A stretch of DNA of 64,000 nt from Corynebacterium glyciniphilum AJ 3170 (GTDB lineage Bacteria; Actinomycetota; Actinomycetes; Mycobacteriales; Mycobacteriaceae): the NCBI RefSeq assembly GCF_000626675.1, contig NZ_CP006842.1, positions 3,162,001-3,226,000 of the forward strand, read 5' to 3'. This document shows, piece by piece, positions 50,093-59,010 of this stretch (positions are counted from its first letter, which is position 1; the number at the start of each line of letters is the position of its first letter). The position numbers and the translations under genes are program-made. The notes beneath the pieces were generated by a model that saw nothing but the letters and a program-made list of their open reading frames with translations, had not been told where the DNA came from and made no database searches.

Positions 50093-52984
50093 TCAGGGGC
50101 TCATTTCGGTACGAATCAGTGCGCGGCGCAACAGTTGCGCAAGATGCACACCGTTCTTCCCGCCACCGAACCCTTCCCGGATCTGTGTACGACACGAGAA
50201 CCCGTCAGCAAGGACGTAGGCGTCCTTGTCGAGTCCCCGGATCCGTGGAAACAACTCCCGTTCCGCCAGGTCCCTCGACAGGTCTGCGTGCCCGGGTTCG
50301 AAGCCCCAGTTCCCGGCAAGCCCACAGCAACCGGTCTCCACAGTTGATTCATCAACTCCCAACAGCCGGAGCGCGCTCTCGGTTCCACCGTGGGCGCGTC
50401 GGGACCGTTCATGACAGTGAACCTGGGTCAACGCCGACCCCTGAATCTCGCCAAACGGCCATGTCAGCCGATGGTCCCGCATGCATGCCTGCTTGTGTTC
50501 CGCGACAACATCCCCCAGAGTGACGATCTGCTCCGCCAGTGCCGAGGCCCGCACGTCCTCCGGCATCAGGCGTGGTGCTTCTTCGGTCAGCATGGAGGCG
50601 CAGGACGGTTCGAGCACGACGATGCGCGTCTCTCCGTCCAACCACGGTTCCATGCGATCGAGAGTATGGCGAATAACCTTCTTCGCCGTCGTCAGCTGGC
50701 CGGTCGAGTGCCAGGTGAGCCCGCAGCACACGAAACCGGACGGCACCATCACCTCGTACCCCATGGCGGACAAGACGAGCTGAGCGTCCTGAGCGACCTG
50801 TCCATCCATATGATTGGTGAACGTGTCCGGCCACAGGACGACCCGTCCGGGTACCCCTCCCTCACCAGCGCCAGGCGACGAATGTCGTCGACGTCGCCCG
50901 ACGGCCTGAAAACTGGAGTTCGCGAACGTGATCATCGACCGGGACGCATCAAGCCCACCGAGCTTCATGACGAGATTCCTCACGACACCGATGCCCAGGA
51001 GAGTGTTCACCATCCGTGCCGCGCCCGGCACCGCATGCAGCAGGAAGCTCGTCAGGGGGAGCCACCCCATCGAATAGTGCGCCCCGGGGCGCCGTCTGCC
51101 CCTGTAGTACTGATGGAGGAACTCGGACTTGTAAACCGACATATCAACGTTGACCGGACACTCTGATGCGCAGGCATGGCACGACAGGCACAGATCGAGC
51201 GACTCCTTCACGTCATCGGAGCTGAGCGCCTCGGGATACACCTCACCTCGGAACATTTCCGAGAGAATCCGGGCGCGTCCGCGAGTGGAATGTACCTCGT
51301 CGCCGGTGACCTGGAATGACGGGCACATCGCACCGTCCTGAGACCGACAAAGGCCCACACCGACACACCGGTTGACCGCATTCACCATGGACCCGCCGTC
51401 GTCGGAGAAACTGTGGATCGGCAAGAACTCGTGCGTTCTTTGCCCCGGTCCTGGACGAACCCCACGATCGAAGGGCTCAGGATCAACAAGAAGCCCCGGA
51501 TTCATCCTCCTCCCCGGATCGTAGATCTCTTTGACCCGGCGGAAAGACGAGAGAGTGCGGTCGCTGTACATCAGTGACAGGAGTTCTGACCGAGCGCGCC
51601 CGTCGCCATGCTCCCCGGACAGCGACCCGCCGTGTCGAGCGACCGCAGTGGCGGCATCCGTCATGAAGGCACGGAAGGTCTCCAGTCCTGCCTCCGTCCC
51701 CAGATCGAACGAGATCCGGATGTGCACGCACCCCTCCCCGAAGTGACCGAACGGGATCCCCCGAAGTCCGTGGTTATCAAGGAGGGCATACAGGTCCCGC
51801 AGGTAGCCAGCGAGATTCCCGGGCGGCACCGAGGAGTCCTCCCAGCTCGGCCATGCCTCGCCCCCGTCTGGCAGCCGAGTGACCAGACCCGCAGCGGACT
51901 CCCGGATCGTCCACAGCTCACGCATCTCACGCGGATCCTCCACGACCACCGCGTCCACCACCGAACATCCAGGGTCAGACTCGAACTCAGAAATCAGCTG
52001 TGTCGCTCGCGTGTGTGCCTCCTCCCGTGAGTCCCCCGTCGCCTCGCAATAGAGCCAGCCGCCGGCCGTCCCTACGCCGGGCAACAACGCCCCGGCGTCC
52101 TGCCCCTGGGACTGCCGTAGGGCATCCAGGAGGTCCCCACCCATCCCCTCACTCGTCGCTATCCCCGACCGTCTCGTCGACGGTGCCGCCGCAGCGGCAG
52201 AAAAGATGTCCGTGAACGCAAACACGGCGAGCGCCTTGTGCGATGGAACAGGAACAGTCTTCACCACCGCTTCCACGATAATCCCCAGCGTGCCCTCACT
52301 ACCGGCGAAAGCTTTGGCAGTGTCGAAACCGTTCTCGTCCAACAGGTGGTGCAGCCCGTAACCGGACACCTGGCGTGGGAAACGGCCGAGTTCCACCCTG
52401 AACTCACGGATCCACTCATCCCGCAGACGGCGGAGGTCCGCAGTGAGGGCACTGTCGGACGTACCACCACGCTGCAAGGTGACCAACGACCCATCCGCCC
52501 GGAGAACGGTGAGTTCCACCAGGTTATCAGCGGCCGTCCCCCAGGCCAGAGAGTGCGAACCACAAGCGTTGTTGGCGATCATCCCACCCACGGTGCACCT
52601 GCTGTGCGTCGACGGATCCGGGCCATAGGTCAGACCGTACGGTGCCAGTGCATTCCGAAGATCGTCGCAGACCACACCGGGCTGGATCCTCGCCGTGCGA
52701 CTGTCGGTGTCGATCTCGAGGATGCGGTTGAACCTCCGCGACAGGTCGATGACAAGACCTTCGCCGATGGCGTTACCTGCCACCGACGTGCCACCACCGC
52801 GGACCGTCACGTCCCACCCCCTCTCCGCAGCATAGGCAACCGCAGCGACGACGTCGTCGACCGACTCCGGTTCGATGACAGCAGCCGGAACACGTCGGAA
52901 GATGCTGGCGTCGGACGCGTACGCCCCAAGCGTCATCCGGTCGGTACGTAACTTCGCCTCGATCATCGACGTGGACTCCATCAC
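50093..52984 (-). CDS. FAD/Fe-S 2-hydroxyacid dehydrogenase (GlcD/GlpC fusion, D-lactate-dehydrogenase-like)
   Basis: 963 aa. An FAD-binding_4 domain fills residues ~35-215 (VTVRGGGTSVAGNAIGEGLVIDL, GGMIANNACGSHS), and an FAD-oxidase C domain runs to ~500 (GIPFGHFGEGCVHIRISFD, LSGEHGDGRARSELL). Two 4Fe-4S segments are at ~545-625 (CVGVGLCRSQDGAMCP, CLSCHACASECPVNVDMS), and CCG-type Cys-rich domains (SGFVCCGLTWHSTG, ETGCCGLAGNWGFEP) follow to the end. Such fusions oxidise D-lactate, D-2-hydroxyglutarate or related acids and pass electrons to the quinone pool. Start GTG/ATG at 52984/52981 after GAGGAGG. Last gene of a seven-gene minus-strand operon. Confidence 0.9.
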   Translation of the reverse strand: MMESTSMIEAKLRTDRMTLGAYASDASIFRRVPAAVIEPESVDDVVAAVAYAAERGWDVTVRGGGTSVAGNAIGEGLVIDLSRRFNRILEIDTDSRTARIQPGVVCDDLRNALAPYGLTYGPDPSTHSRCTVGGMIANNACGSHSLAWGTAADNLVELTVLRADGSLVTLQRGGTSDSALTADLRRLRDEWIREFRVELGRFPRQVSGYGLHHLLDENGFDTAKAFAGSEGTLGIIVEAVVKTVPVPSHKALAVFAFTDIFSAAAAAPSTRRSGIATSEGMGGDLLDALRQSQGQDAGALLPGVGTAGGWLYCEATGDSREEAHTRATQLISEFESDPGCSVVDAVVVEDPREMRELWTIRESAAGLVTRLPDGGEAWPSWEDSSVPPGNLAGYLRDLYALLDNHGLRGIPFGHFGEGCVHIRISFDLGTEAGLETFRAFMTDAATAVARHGGSLSGEHGDGRARSELLSLMYSDRTLSSFRRVKEIYDPGRRMNPGLLVDPEPFDRGVRPGPGQRTHEFLPIHSFSDDGGSMVNAVNRCVGVGLCRSQDGAMCPSFQVTGDEVHSTRGRARILSEMFRGEVYPEALSSDDVKESLDLCLSCHACASECPVNVDMSVYKSEFLHQYYRGRRRPGAHYSMGWLPLTSFLLHAVPGAARMVNTLLGIGVVRNLVMKLGGLDASRSMITFANSSFQAVGRRRRHSSPGAGEGGVPGRVVLWPDTFTNHMDGQVAQDAQLVLSAMGYEVMVPSGFVCCGLTWHSTGQLTTAKKVIRHTLDRMEPWLDGETRIVVLEPSCASMLTEEAPRLMPEDVRASALAEQIVTLGDVVAEHKQACMRDHRLTWPFGEIQGSALTQVHCHERSRRAHGGTESALRLLGVDESTVETGCCGLAGNWGFEPGHADLSRDLAERELFPRIRGLDKDAYVLADGFSCRTQIREGFGGGKNGVHLAQLLRRALIRTEMSP

Positions 52985-53037
52985 TGTGTCTTCCTCCTCA
53001 TTGCCGACGTTAACGGCAGATAGTTCTGACCGGTCGG

Positions 53038-54003
53038 CTAAGCTCCAGCGCCATCCGGGGTGAGCCCGACTTTCAGCCTGCTCCGCGCCGGCGTCGCGTA
53101 GAGCTCGAATGCTTCACTGACTTGTGCGATGGGAAAAGCATGGGTGATGTAGCCCCGCCGCAGGTCGCCGTGCGCCACAACATAGTCGCCCGCTGCTGCG
53201 AGATATGTGTCCCAGGATTGGGTTGCTCCCGCCGCCATGGTCAGTCCTTTCCGGAAAAATGCCCGCATAGGGAAGGCGTACCAGTCTTCGGGAAGTCCGT
53301 AGACGAGTACTTCTCCGCCCGGTCGGGCGGCAGTGACCGCATCAGCCACAATCTCTTCACGATGGCCGATCGCATCGATGACAAGATCCGGTCGCTCGTC
53401 GTCTGCCAGCGACTGCGCCCACTGTCGACTCTCAACCGTGACTGTCTCGTCCATACCGAACTGCTCTCGGATGTCCGCCCTGTCGATACGATCGACTCCC
53501 ACCACGTATGCAGCTCCGAGTGACCTGGCGATGTGTGTGAAGAGCACCCCGAGTGGCCCGAGTCCGAGAACAGCCACCCGCTTCCCCGCCAGTGATCTCA
53601 CACGTGAATACGAGCTCAGCACCGTCGCGACCGGCTGCATGATCACCGCTTCCCGGTCAGTCAGCGATTCCGGAACGGACGCCAGGTACTTGTCCGGATC
53701 CACGATGTACTCCGAAAGCCCGCGGGATTCCTCGACGATGCCGACCACGCGATCCCCGGTGCGAAACCTGGACGACCGGCTCAGCGCGACCCGTCCGACG
53801 ATCTCATGGAGAGGGACACCCGGGTTTCCGGTATACGGATTGTCCGGATCCATGATCCCGCGGTACTTGGGAATGTCGCTGCCGCAGATCGAACCGAACA
53901 GGAACTCCAGAAGCACATCGCCGTCACCGAGCTCCTCTGATGTCGGCACGTCCACGTCGTAACGGGTGAACTCGCAGGGCCCCGGCTGTTTCAGGATCCA
54001 CAT
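53038..54003 (-). CDS. Medium-chain (zinc-type) alcohol/polyol dehydrogenase
   Basis: 321 aa MDR-superfamily enzyme. The GroES-like part has SICGSDIPKYRG (first catalytic-Zn Cys) and PGVPLHEIVGRV; here the usual GHE is LHE. The NAD(P) site is VAVLGLGPLGVLFTHIARSLGAAYVVGVD. The structural-zinc four-Cys lobe seems absent, which explains the short length. It resembles sugar/threonine-dehydrogenase-like members. It would oxidise or reduce an alcohol or aldehyde intermediate of the operon's pathway. 30 nt separate it from the upstream FMN oxidase gene. Confidence 0.85.
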   Translation of the reverse strand: MWILKQPGPCEFTRYDVDVPTSEELGDGDVLLEFLFGSICGSDIPKYRGIMDPDNPYTGNPGVPLHEIVGRVALSRSSRFRTGDRVVGIVEESRGLSEYIVDPDKYLASVPESLTDREAVIMQPVATVLSSYSRVRSLAGKRVAVLGLGPLGVLFTHIARSLGAAYVVGVDRIDRADIREQFGMDETVTVESRQWAQSLADDERPDLVIDAIGHREEIVADAVTAARPGGEVLVYGLPEDWYAFPMRAFFRKGLTMAAGATQSWDTYLAAAGDYVVAHGDLRRGYITHAFPIAQVSEAFELYATPARSRLKVGLTPDGAGA

Positions 54004-54033
54004 GATATGTACCTTCTCTTTCCGTTGTGCTTC

Positions 54034-55158
54034 TCAGTGGCTGTTCCACTGCTGGTCATGAATGAGGTCTGGAGTGATGTCATCCACCGTGCGCACACCG
54101 CAGAGTGCCATCGCCATCGCGAGTTCACGCTTCAACGTGCTCAGCACATGCTGGACTCCGTCGGCACCCCCGACCGTCAGCCCCCACATCACCGGTCGTC
54201 CGACAAGCACTCCGCGGGCGCCCAGGGCCAGGGCCTTCAGAATGTCGGTTCCCCGCCGTATTCCCCCGTCGATCAACACTGGCACCTGGCCGTCTACGGC
54301 GGCAGACACTGCAGGAAGCGCACGGATCGTCGACAACCCTGAATCCAGGTTACGACCGCCGTGATTGGAGACAATCACGGCCGCTGCTCCAGCCTGTACC
54401 GCTGCACGTGCATCATCTCCTCTCAGGAAACCTTTCACGATGACCGGGAGCGGACTGCGCTCCACCACGTCTTCCAGTACCGACAGCGTGAATCCTGCAT
54501 CCAGCGCACTCCGGTAGATGCTGTCGCCCCGTTCAGACCGGGGATCGAGCCCATCCTGCATGGGGTACGCCAGCCCGTCAGGGAGCGTGAGACCGTCCCA
54601 CACCTGCGATTCTCGGGCGCCGACGACCGGGGTATCCACGGTGATGACGACGGCCTCGGCGCAATGCTGCACCCGGTCGAGAAAACCCCAGAGATACTGT
54701 CTGTCGGGTGGAACATTGATCTGAGCCCAGACTCCGGCGCCGGTATGCCTGGCAACCTGCTCGATCGGTGTGTTGGAGTACGCACTGAGCGACATAGGGA
54801 GCCCCGCCGCATCGGCGCCGGAGGCTGTCCCGCACTCAGCTGTGGGATGGAACAGGCCGTGCGCCCCGACGGGGGCTACCGCAAGAGGAGACGCCACGCG
54901 GCGTCCGAGCAGAGTCGTGGCCGTTGACACCTCGGCGACATCCCGCAGGACATGGGGTGCCAGCCGGACGCGCTCGAAATCAGCGGTATTGAGATGCACC
55001 GTTCCCTGGTCACCGGCACCGGTTTCCAGGTAGCCCGCCGTCACCGTCGGGAGCAGTTCCAGCGCATGGCCCCTCAGTGCCGCCAGACTCGCCGATGCTC
55101 CGGTGCGGGTAAGCTCTGCACGGTCAACGCTAGCCCGAGGAGGGACGACGGAAGGCAT
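54034..55158 (-). CDS. FMN-dependent alpha-hydroxy-acid oxidase/dehydrogenase (lactate/glycolate oxidase family)
   Basis: 374 aa. The family pattern is clear: LAVAPVGAHGLFHPTAECGTASGADAAGLPMSLSAYSNTPIEQVA, ALDAGFTLSVLEDVVERSPLPVIVKGFLRGDDARAAVQAGAAAVIVSNHGGRNLDS (catalytic His in SNHGGR) and PVLIDGGIRRGTDILKALALGARGVLVGRPVMWGL. These enzymes oxidise L-2-hydroxy acids to 2-oxo acids. Its start overlaps the stop of the DapA-family gene by one base (55158). Together with the FAD/Fe-S enzyme it suggests handling of 2-hydroxy acids. Confidence 0.92.
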   Translation of the reverse strand: MPSVVPPRASVDRAELTRTGASASLAALRGHALELLPTVTAGYLETGAGDQGTVHLNTADFERVRLAPHVLRDVAEVSTATTLLGRRVASPLAVAPVGAHGLFHPTAECGTASGADAAGLPMSLSAYSNTPIEQVARHTGAGVWAQINVPPDRQYLWGFLDRVQHCAEAVVITVDTPVVGARESQVWDGLTLPDGLAYPMQDGLDPRSERGDSIYRSALDAGFTLSVLEDVVERSPLPVIVKGFLRGDDARAAVQAGAAAVIVSNHGGRNLDSGLSTIRALPAVSAAVDGQVPVLIDGGIRRGTDILKALALGARGVLVGRPVMWGLTVGGADGVQHVLSTLKRELAMAMALCGVRTVDDITPDLIHDQQWNSH

Positions 55159-56096
55159 CAGTGCACCGTGAGACCAGCAGCTCGGAGTGCCCGGGCCATG
55201 CGGTCCAGCGAGTCAGGATCAGTAACCGAAAGTTTGGGTGCCCGTGGATACCCACCCGGCTGGCCGAGAAGATTCATCGCCGCCTTGAGCGTCGGCTGCA
55301 TACCACCGAACGCCCAGTTGTACCCATCCGCCCGATCACCCAGCATCACCGACATCAGTTCGCCGAACCGGTCCGCGATCTCACCGGCCGCCTCATAGTT
55401 ACCCGCCCAGGCGTGTTCAAAGAATCCCGGCATCTCCGACCCCAAGAGAAGACCACTGCCAAAATGCCCGTCTCCTCCGAAATCGGAGCGAATGAATGCC
55501 AGCCCGAGCCTGCTGAGCATGTGTCCGAAGACAATCAAGCGGTCGCTGACCCGTTCAATCGTCTGGATGAGGGTGTCTTCACCCGGCGCGCTCTGTTTGA
55601 TGGCAACGACGTTCGGGATCTCCGCCAGCCGCTCTACCGTATCAAGATCGATGTAGTGGCCGTTGTCCTGCGGAAAATTGTAGATCCACGCGGGGAGACC
55701 AGTGGCACCGAACACCGTGCGGTAGTAGGCGTCCAGTTCGACCGCGGTCGGGCGTGCCATCGGAGGTGGCGAAGCCATCACTGCATCGGCACCTGCGCAT
55801 TCGGCATGCTCTACGAGACTGACAGTGTCGTCGGGACGGGTACAGGTGACTCCCACGATGACAGGTACCCGGCCGCCAGCCTCTCCGACGGCGATTTCTG
55901 CCAGACGTCGTCGTTCCGAGTCCCGCTGACTGAACCATTCGCCTGTACTGCCGTTGACGAGGATGCCGTGGACACCAGCGTCTACAGAGCTTCCGATGAT
56001 GTCACCGAAAGCTTTCTCGTCGAGGTCACCATCAGCGGTGAAGGGAGTGACCGGGGCGGTGAAATAGCCCTTCCAGTCGACATCATTGCGGTCCAT
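55158..56096 (-). CDS. Dihydrodipicolinate synthase/N-acetylneuraminate lyase family aldolase
   Basis: 312 aa from the ATG at 56096 (GAGAAGGA 6-7 nt upstream); the longer open frame would overlap the permease gene. The TIM-barrel class I aldolase signs are FTAPVTPFTADGDLD, the GxxGE motif VNGSTGEW, the Tyr in AWIYNFP and the Schiff-base Lys in VVAIKQSA. Such enzymes cleave or form 2-keto-3-deoxy acids and related 2-oxo acids. The operon has no lysine-pathway genes, so a catabolic aldolase or dehydratase is more likely than DapA. Substrate unknown. Confidence 0.9.
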   Translation of the reverse strand: MDRNDVDWKGYFTAPVTPFTADGDLDEKAFGDIIGSSVDAGVHGILVNGSTGEWFSQRDSERRRLAEIAVGEAGGRVPVIVGVTCTRPDDTVSLVEHAECAGADAVMASPPPMARPTAVELDAYYRTVFGATGLPAWIYNFPQDNGHYIDLDTVERLAEIPNVVAIKQSAPGEDTLIQTIERVSDRLIVFGHMLSRLGLAFIRSDFGGDGHFGSGLLLGSEMPGFFEHAWAGNYEAAGEIADRFGELMSVMLGDRADGYNWAFGGMQPTLKAAMNLLGQPGGYPRAPKLSVTDPDSLDRMARALRAAGLTVH

Positions 56097-56164
56097 GTGA
56101 ATCCTTCTCTCTTGGCCCGACCATCGGCGACGGTCGCGGAGGTGATGAAATGTTGTGAACGGGG

Positions 56165-57049
56165 TCAGTTGTCTGACCACCGCAGCGCATCCGCGAAGAT
56201 CCACTGCAGGAGTTTGTCGGTGACGATTCCGCAGATGCCGAGCGTCGCCATAGCGGCAATGACGTAATCGAAGCGGAACTGGTTGTACGAATCGATAAGG
56301 ACGTAGCCGACACCCGACTTCGCACCGAGAATCTCGGCCACGACGACGGTGGTCCAGGCGATACCGAGCGATACTCGGAGACCCGTAATGATGTTCGGTG
56401 ACGCGGCCGGCAGCACGATGCTCATCACGACCTTGTACTGAGGTGCACCGAGCATCCTGCCCGCCCGGATCAGGCCACGGTCAACCCGCTGCACCCCTGA
56501 CAGTGTGTTGACGTACACGGGGAAGAAAGTCGCGAGCGCTGTGAGGAACACGGCAGGCTGGTCGCCGATACCGAAGATGATCAGCGCGATCGGGACCCAG
56601 CCGGTGACCGAAATCGGTCGGATGGCGTTGATCGTCGGGTCGATCATGCGCTTGGCGTGCCAGCTGATCCCAGCCAGGATGCCAAAGACGATGGCCAGGA
56701 CGGAGCCGAGGACGAAGCCCATCAGCACGCGCCCCACAGAGGCACCGACGTGCGCCAGCCATGTTGTCGAGTACGCCTCCGAGGGGGTGAAGTCGGATGT
56801 GAACAGTCCGATCCCCGAGACCCAGTCAACGAACGCGGCGACACAGACGCTCAATGGAGGGAACAGCCCATCGGCGATCCAGCCGGCCCGTCCCGCGACT
56901 TCCCAGACAACTGCGATGATCACGGGGATGATCAGGGCCAGAGAAATTGACTGCACTTTCGAATGAGACGATGATCGGCGATTCCCCCGCAGCTTAGCCG
57001 TTTCGGCGGTCGTGTTTTTCACGGTGTGTGCTGATGCTGTGGCAGTCAT
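56165..57049 (-). CDS. ABC transporter permease (SsuC/TauC type)
   Basis: 294 aa with about six membrane helices. The EAA loop is SLGIAWTTVVVAEILGAKSGVGYVLIDSYNQFRFDY, and VLPAASPNIITGLRVSLG precedes it, as in sulfonate, nitrate, taurine and riboflavin-precursor importers. The ATG overlaps the stop of the substrate-binding protein gene (4 nt), so the proteins are translationally coupled. The N-terminal 40 residues are Ser/Thr/Lys-rich and cytoplasmic. Confidence 0.93.
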   Translation of the reverse strand: MTATASAHTVKNTTAETAKLRGNRRSSSHSKVQSISLALIIPVIIAVVWEVAGRAGWIADGLFPPLSVCVAAFVDWVSGIGLFTSDFTPSEAYSTTWLAHVGASVGRVLMGFVLGSVLAIVFGILAGISWHAKRMIDPTINAIRPISVTGWVPIALIIFGIGDQPAVFLTALATFFPVYVNTLSGVQRVDRGLIRAGRMLGAPQYKVVMSIVLPAASPNIITGLRVSLGIAWTTVVVAEILGAKSGVGYVLIDSYNQFRFDYVIAAMATLGICGIVTDKLLQWIFADALRWSDN

Positions 57050-58086
57050 GAGTTGTCCCCGTTCTTGCCGAGGTCCGTCGCGGTTCTCCCCGTGACGTCC
57101 TCAAGGAGTGAGTAGTCGAGGTGCTCGGTCAGTGCAGTGGTGTCATCATCGTCGATGATTCCGAGTCTGGTGAGAACGGGAGGAACTCCGTCGATTTCAT
57201 CCTCGGGCATCTCCAGGATCGGGACAATGTACTCCTCTTCCAGCGCGGTACCGATTCCCGTGCCGGAGCTTCCCGTGATGTTCTGGTACTCGCGCTCCCA
57301 GGTCTCCGGATCGTCCGCCAGCGTTTCGAGTCGTTTGCTGAAGGCCCGCATCACCTCGACCGCTTCGTCCCGGTTGTTTTCCAGGAACGCGTCGTTGGCG
57401 AGAATTCCGCTGGCGACGCTGAATGATCCGTCGTAGAGGCTGTCCTGGATGTCCGGGACGATGTGACCGTAGCCTGCTTCCTCCGCTTCCCCGGACAGCG
57501 GTGGGAACGTGACGATGCCATCGACATCACCGCGTTGCAGCGCGAGATTCAGATCCGGGAAGGACTGCATGTTCATGTACTGGGTGTCCCGGTCAATGTC
57601 CATGCCGCGGGTCTCCATCGCGGCAGCCAGGTTGATGTACTGGGTCGACCCGCGGACGGAGCCGATGCGTTTACCTCTCAGATCGTCCCAGGACTCAATG
57701 CTGCTCCCATCTCTAGCGAGGAACACCGAGCCATTGGAGCTGATACCTGAGACGAAGGAGACACGCGGATTCCCCGACGTCAGCAATGACGCGAGGTTGT
57801 TGTACCCCACCGGGGCCATATCCACGGATCCGTTGGCCAGGGCTGTCAAGGCATCGTTCGAGCTCTTGAACGGAGTGAGTTCGACATTGGTGCCGTCGTC
57901 GAGTTCCTCGTCGAGGGTCGCCCACGGGACCCAGGTTGCGGCCGAGACCCAGCCGATCCTCACCCTGTTCTCGTCGGCCGTGCCGGATTTCGCCGCGTAG
58001 GTACGACCTGCCACGACAACCGCCGCCAACAGAATGAGCGCCACGACAAGTCGGAAGACCCAGTTTCTGGTCAGTGATGTACTCAT
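57046..58086 (-). CDS. ABC transporter substrate-binding protein (SsuA/TauA/NMT1-like)
   Basis: 346 aa. Core motifs are VRIGWVSAATWVPWATLDEEL, VELTPFKSSNDALTALANGSVDMAPVGYNNLASLL and GKRIGSVRGSTQYINLAAAMETRGMD, as in NMT1/THI5-like and TauA proteins. The N-terminus is a hydrophobic helix (FRLVVALILLAAVVVAGRTYA) without a lipobox Cys, so it is probably membrane-anchored or cleaved rather than lipidated, which is unusual for a Gram-positive binding protein. The ligand cannot be read from sequence; sulfonates and other small acids are typical of the class. Confidence 0.9.
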   Translation of the reverse strand: MSTSLTRNWVFRLVVALILLAAVVVAGRTYAAKSGTADENRVRIGWVSAATWVPWATLDEELDDGTNVELTPFKSSNDALTALANGSVDMAPVGYNNLASLLTSGNPRVSFVSGISSNGSVFLARDGSSIESWDDLRGKRIGSVRGSTQYINLAAAMETRGMDIDRDTQYMNMQSFPDLNLALQRGDVDGIVTFPPLSGEAEEAGYGHIVPDIQDSLYDGSFSVASGILANDAFLENNRDEAVEVMRAFSKRLETLADDPETWEREYQNITGSSGTGIGTALEEEYIVPILEMPEDEIDGVPPVLTRLGIIDDDDTTALTEHLDYSLLEDVTGRTATDLGKNGDNS

Positions 58087-58089
58087 GAC

Positions 58090-58902
58090 TCAGCGTCCTT
58101 TCGACATTTCCTGCTCGATGAGTTCATCGGCACGATGGGTCTCGTGCCGCAGTTCCTCGAAGAGTTCCTGGCGGAGCCGGACATAATCCGGGTCTGTGAT
58201 CAGTTCATGAGTCCGGGGTCGGGGAAGATCCACGCAGATCTCCTTACTGATCCGCCCTGGGCGCGGCGACATGACCAGGATCCGGTCGCTGAGAATCAGC
58301 GCTTCATCAATATCGTGGGTGACGAAGAGGACCGTCTTCCGGTCGCGCTCCCACAGCTCCAGGAGAAGCTCCTGCATAGTGATACGTGTCTGCGCGTCGA
58401 GGGCGCCGAAAGGCTCATCCATGAGCAGGATCGGTGGATCATTGACCAGAACGCGGGCCAGACCGACGCGTTGCCGCATGCCACCGGACAGTTCTTTGGG
58501 CAGATGCTTGTCGAACCCTGCGAGACCGACGTTCTCTAGGTACTGATCAACGTTCTTCTCGATGGCCTCGGATGACTCCGACTTCCGCATCTTCGGCCCG
58601 AACGCCACATTGGACCGGACAGTCATCCAGGGAAACAACGTGGCCTCTTGAAAGACGACTCCCCGTTCCGGTGATGGACCTTCCAGTGATTGGCCGTCGA
58701 CCTCGACGTGGCCGCGGCTCGGGGTGGTGAATCCTGCGATCAGATTGAGCGCCGTCGACTTACCACAACCGCTCGGCCCCAACAGACAGACAAACTCTTG
58801 GTCTTCAACGGTCAGATCCAGGTTCGCCAGGGCATGTACTCGTTCCGATTCTGCTCCTGGCTTGGGAAATTCGACGTCAACAGCCTCCAGAGTGATCATC
58901 AC
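58090..58902 (-). CDS. ABC transporter ATP-binding protein (SsuB/TauB type)
   Basis: 270 aa. Walker A LLGPSGCGKSTAL, Q-loop VFQEATLFPWMTV, signature LSGGMRQRVGLARVL, Walker B PPILLMDEPFGALD and the switch His in FVTHDIDEAL are all present. FQEATLFPW and the closing RPGRI are typical of nitrate/sulfonate/taurine transporters. It is the first gene of the seven-gene operon, three bases from the substrate-binding gene, and diverges from the LysR regulator. Confidence 0.95.
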   Translation of the reverse strand: MMITLEAVDVEFPKPGAESERVHALANLDLTVEDQEFVCLLGPSGCGKSTALNLIAGFTTPSRGHVEVDGQSLEGPSPERGVVFQEATLFPWMTVRSNVAFGPKMRKSESSEAIEKNVDQYLENVGLAGFDKHLPKELSGGMRQRVGLARVLVNDPPILLMDEPFGALDAQTRITMQELLLELWERDRKTVLFVTHDIDEALILSDRILVMSPRPGRISKEICVDLPRPRTHELITDPDYVRLRQELFEELRHETHRADELIEQEMSKGR

Positions 58903-58979
58903 GGTCCTCCTCAGTGTGGCAGTGTGTGGTGCGGATTACTTTGTAGGAGAAACAGTAACTCAGGTCATACTTGCTGTCT

Positions 58980-59008
58980 ATTGCAATTAACTCCGATATA
59001 GTTGCTAT
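58980..59008. promoter_or_regulatory. LysR-type operator candidate between lysR and the ABC operon
   Basis: ATTGCAATTAA (58980-58990) and ATAGTTGCTAT (58998-59008) form an imperfect inverted repeat (8/11) spaced by 7 nt. It overlaps the lysR -10 (TATAGT, 58997-59002) and lies ~80 nt upstream of the ABC gene start. This is the classical position for autorepression and divergent activation. Confidence 0.6.
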
Positions 59009-59010
59009 TC

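Noticed and set aside
50093..58902. Sulfoquinovose Entner-Doudoroff pathway
   Set aside because: The importer class and the aldolase family would fit, but a lactonase, a dehydratase and a sugar dehydrogenase of that pathway are not evident, so the substrate is left open.
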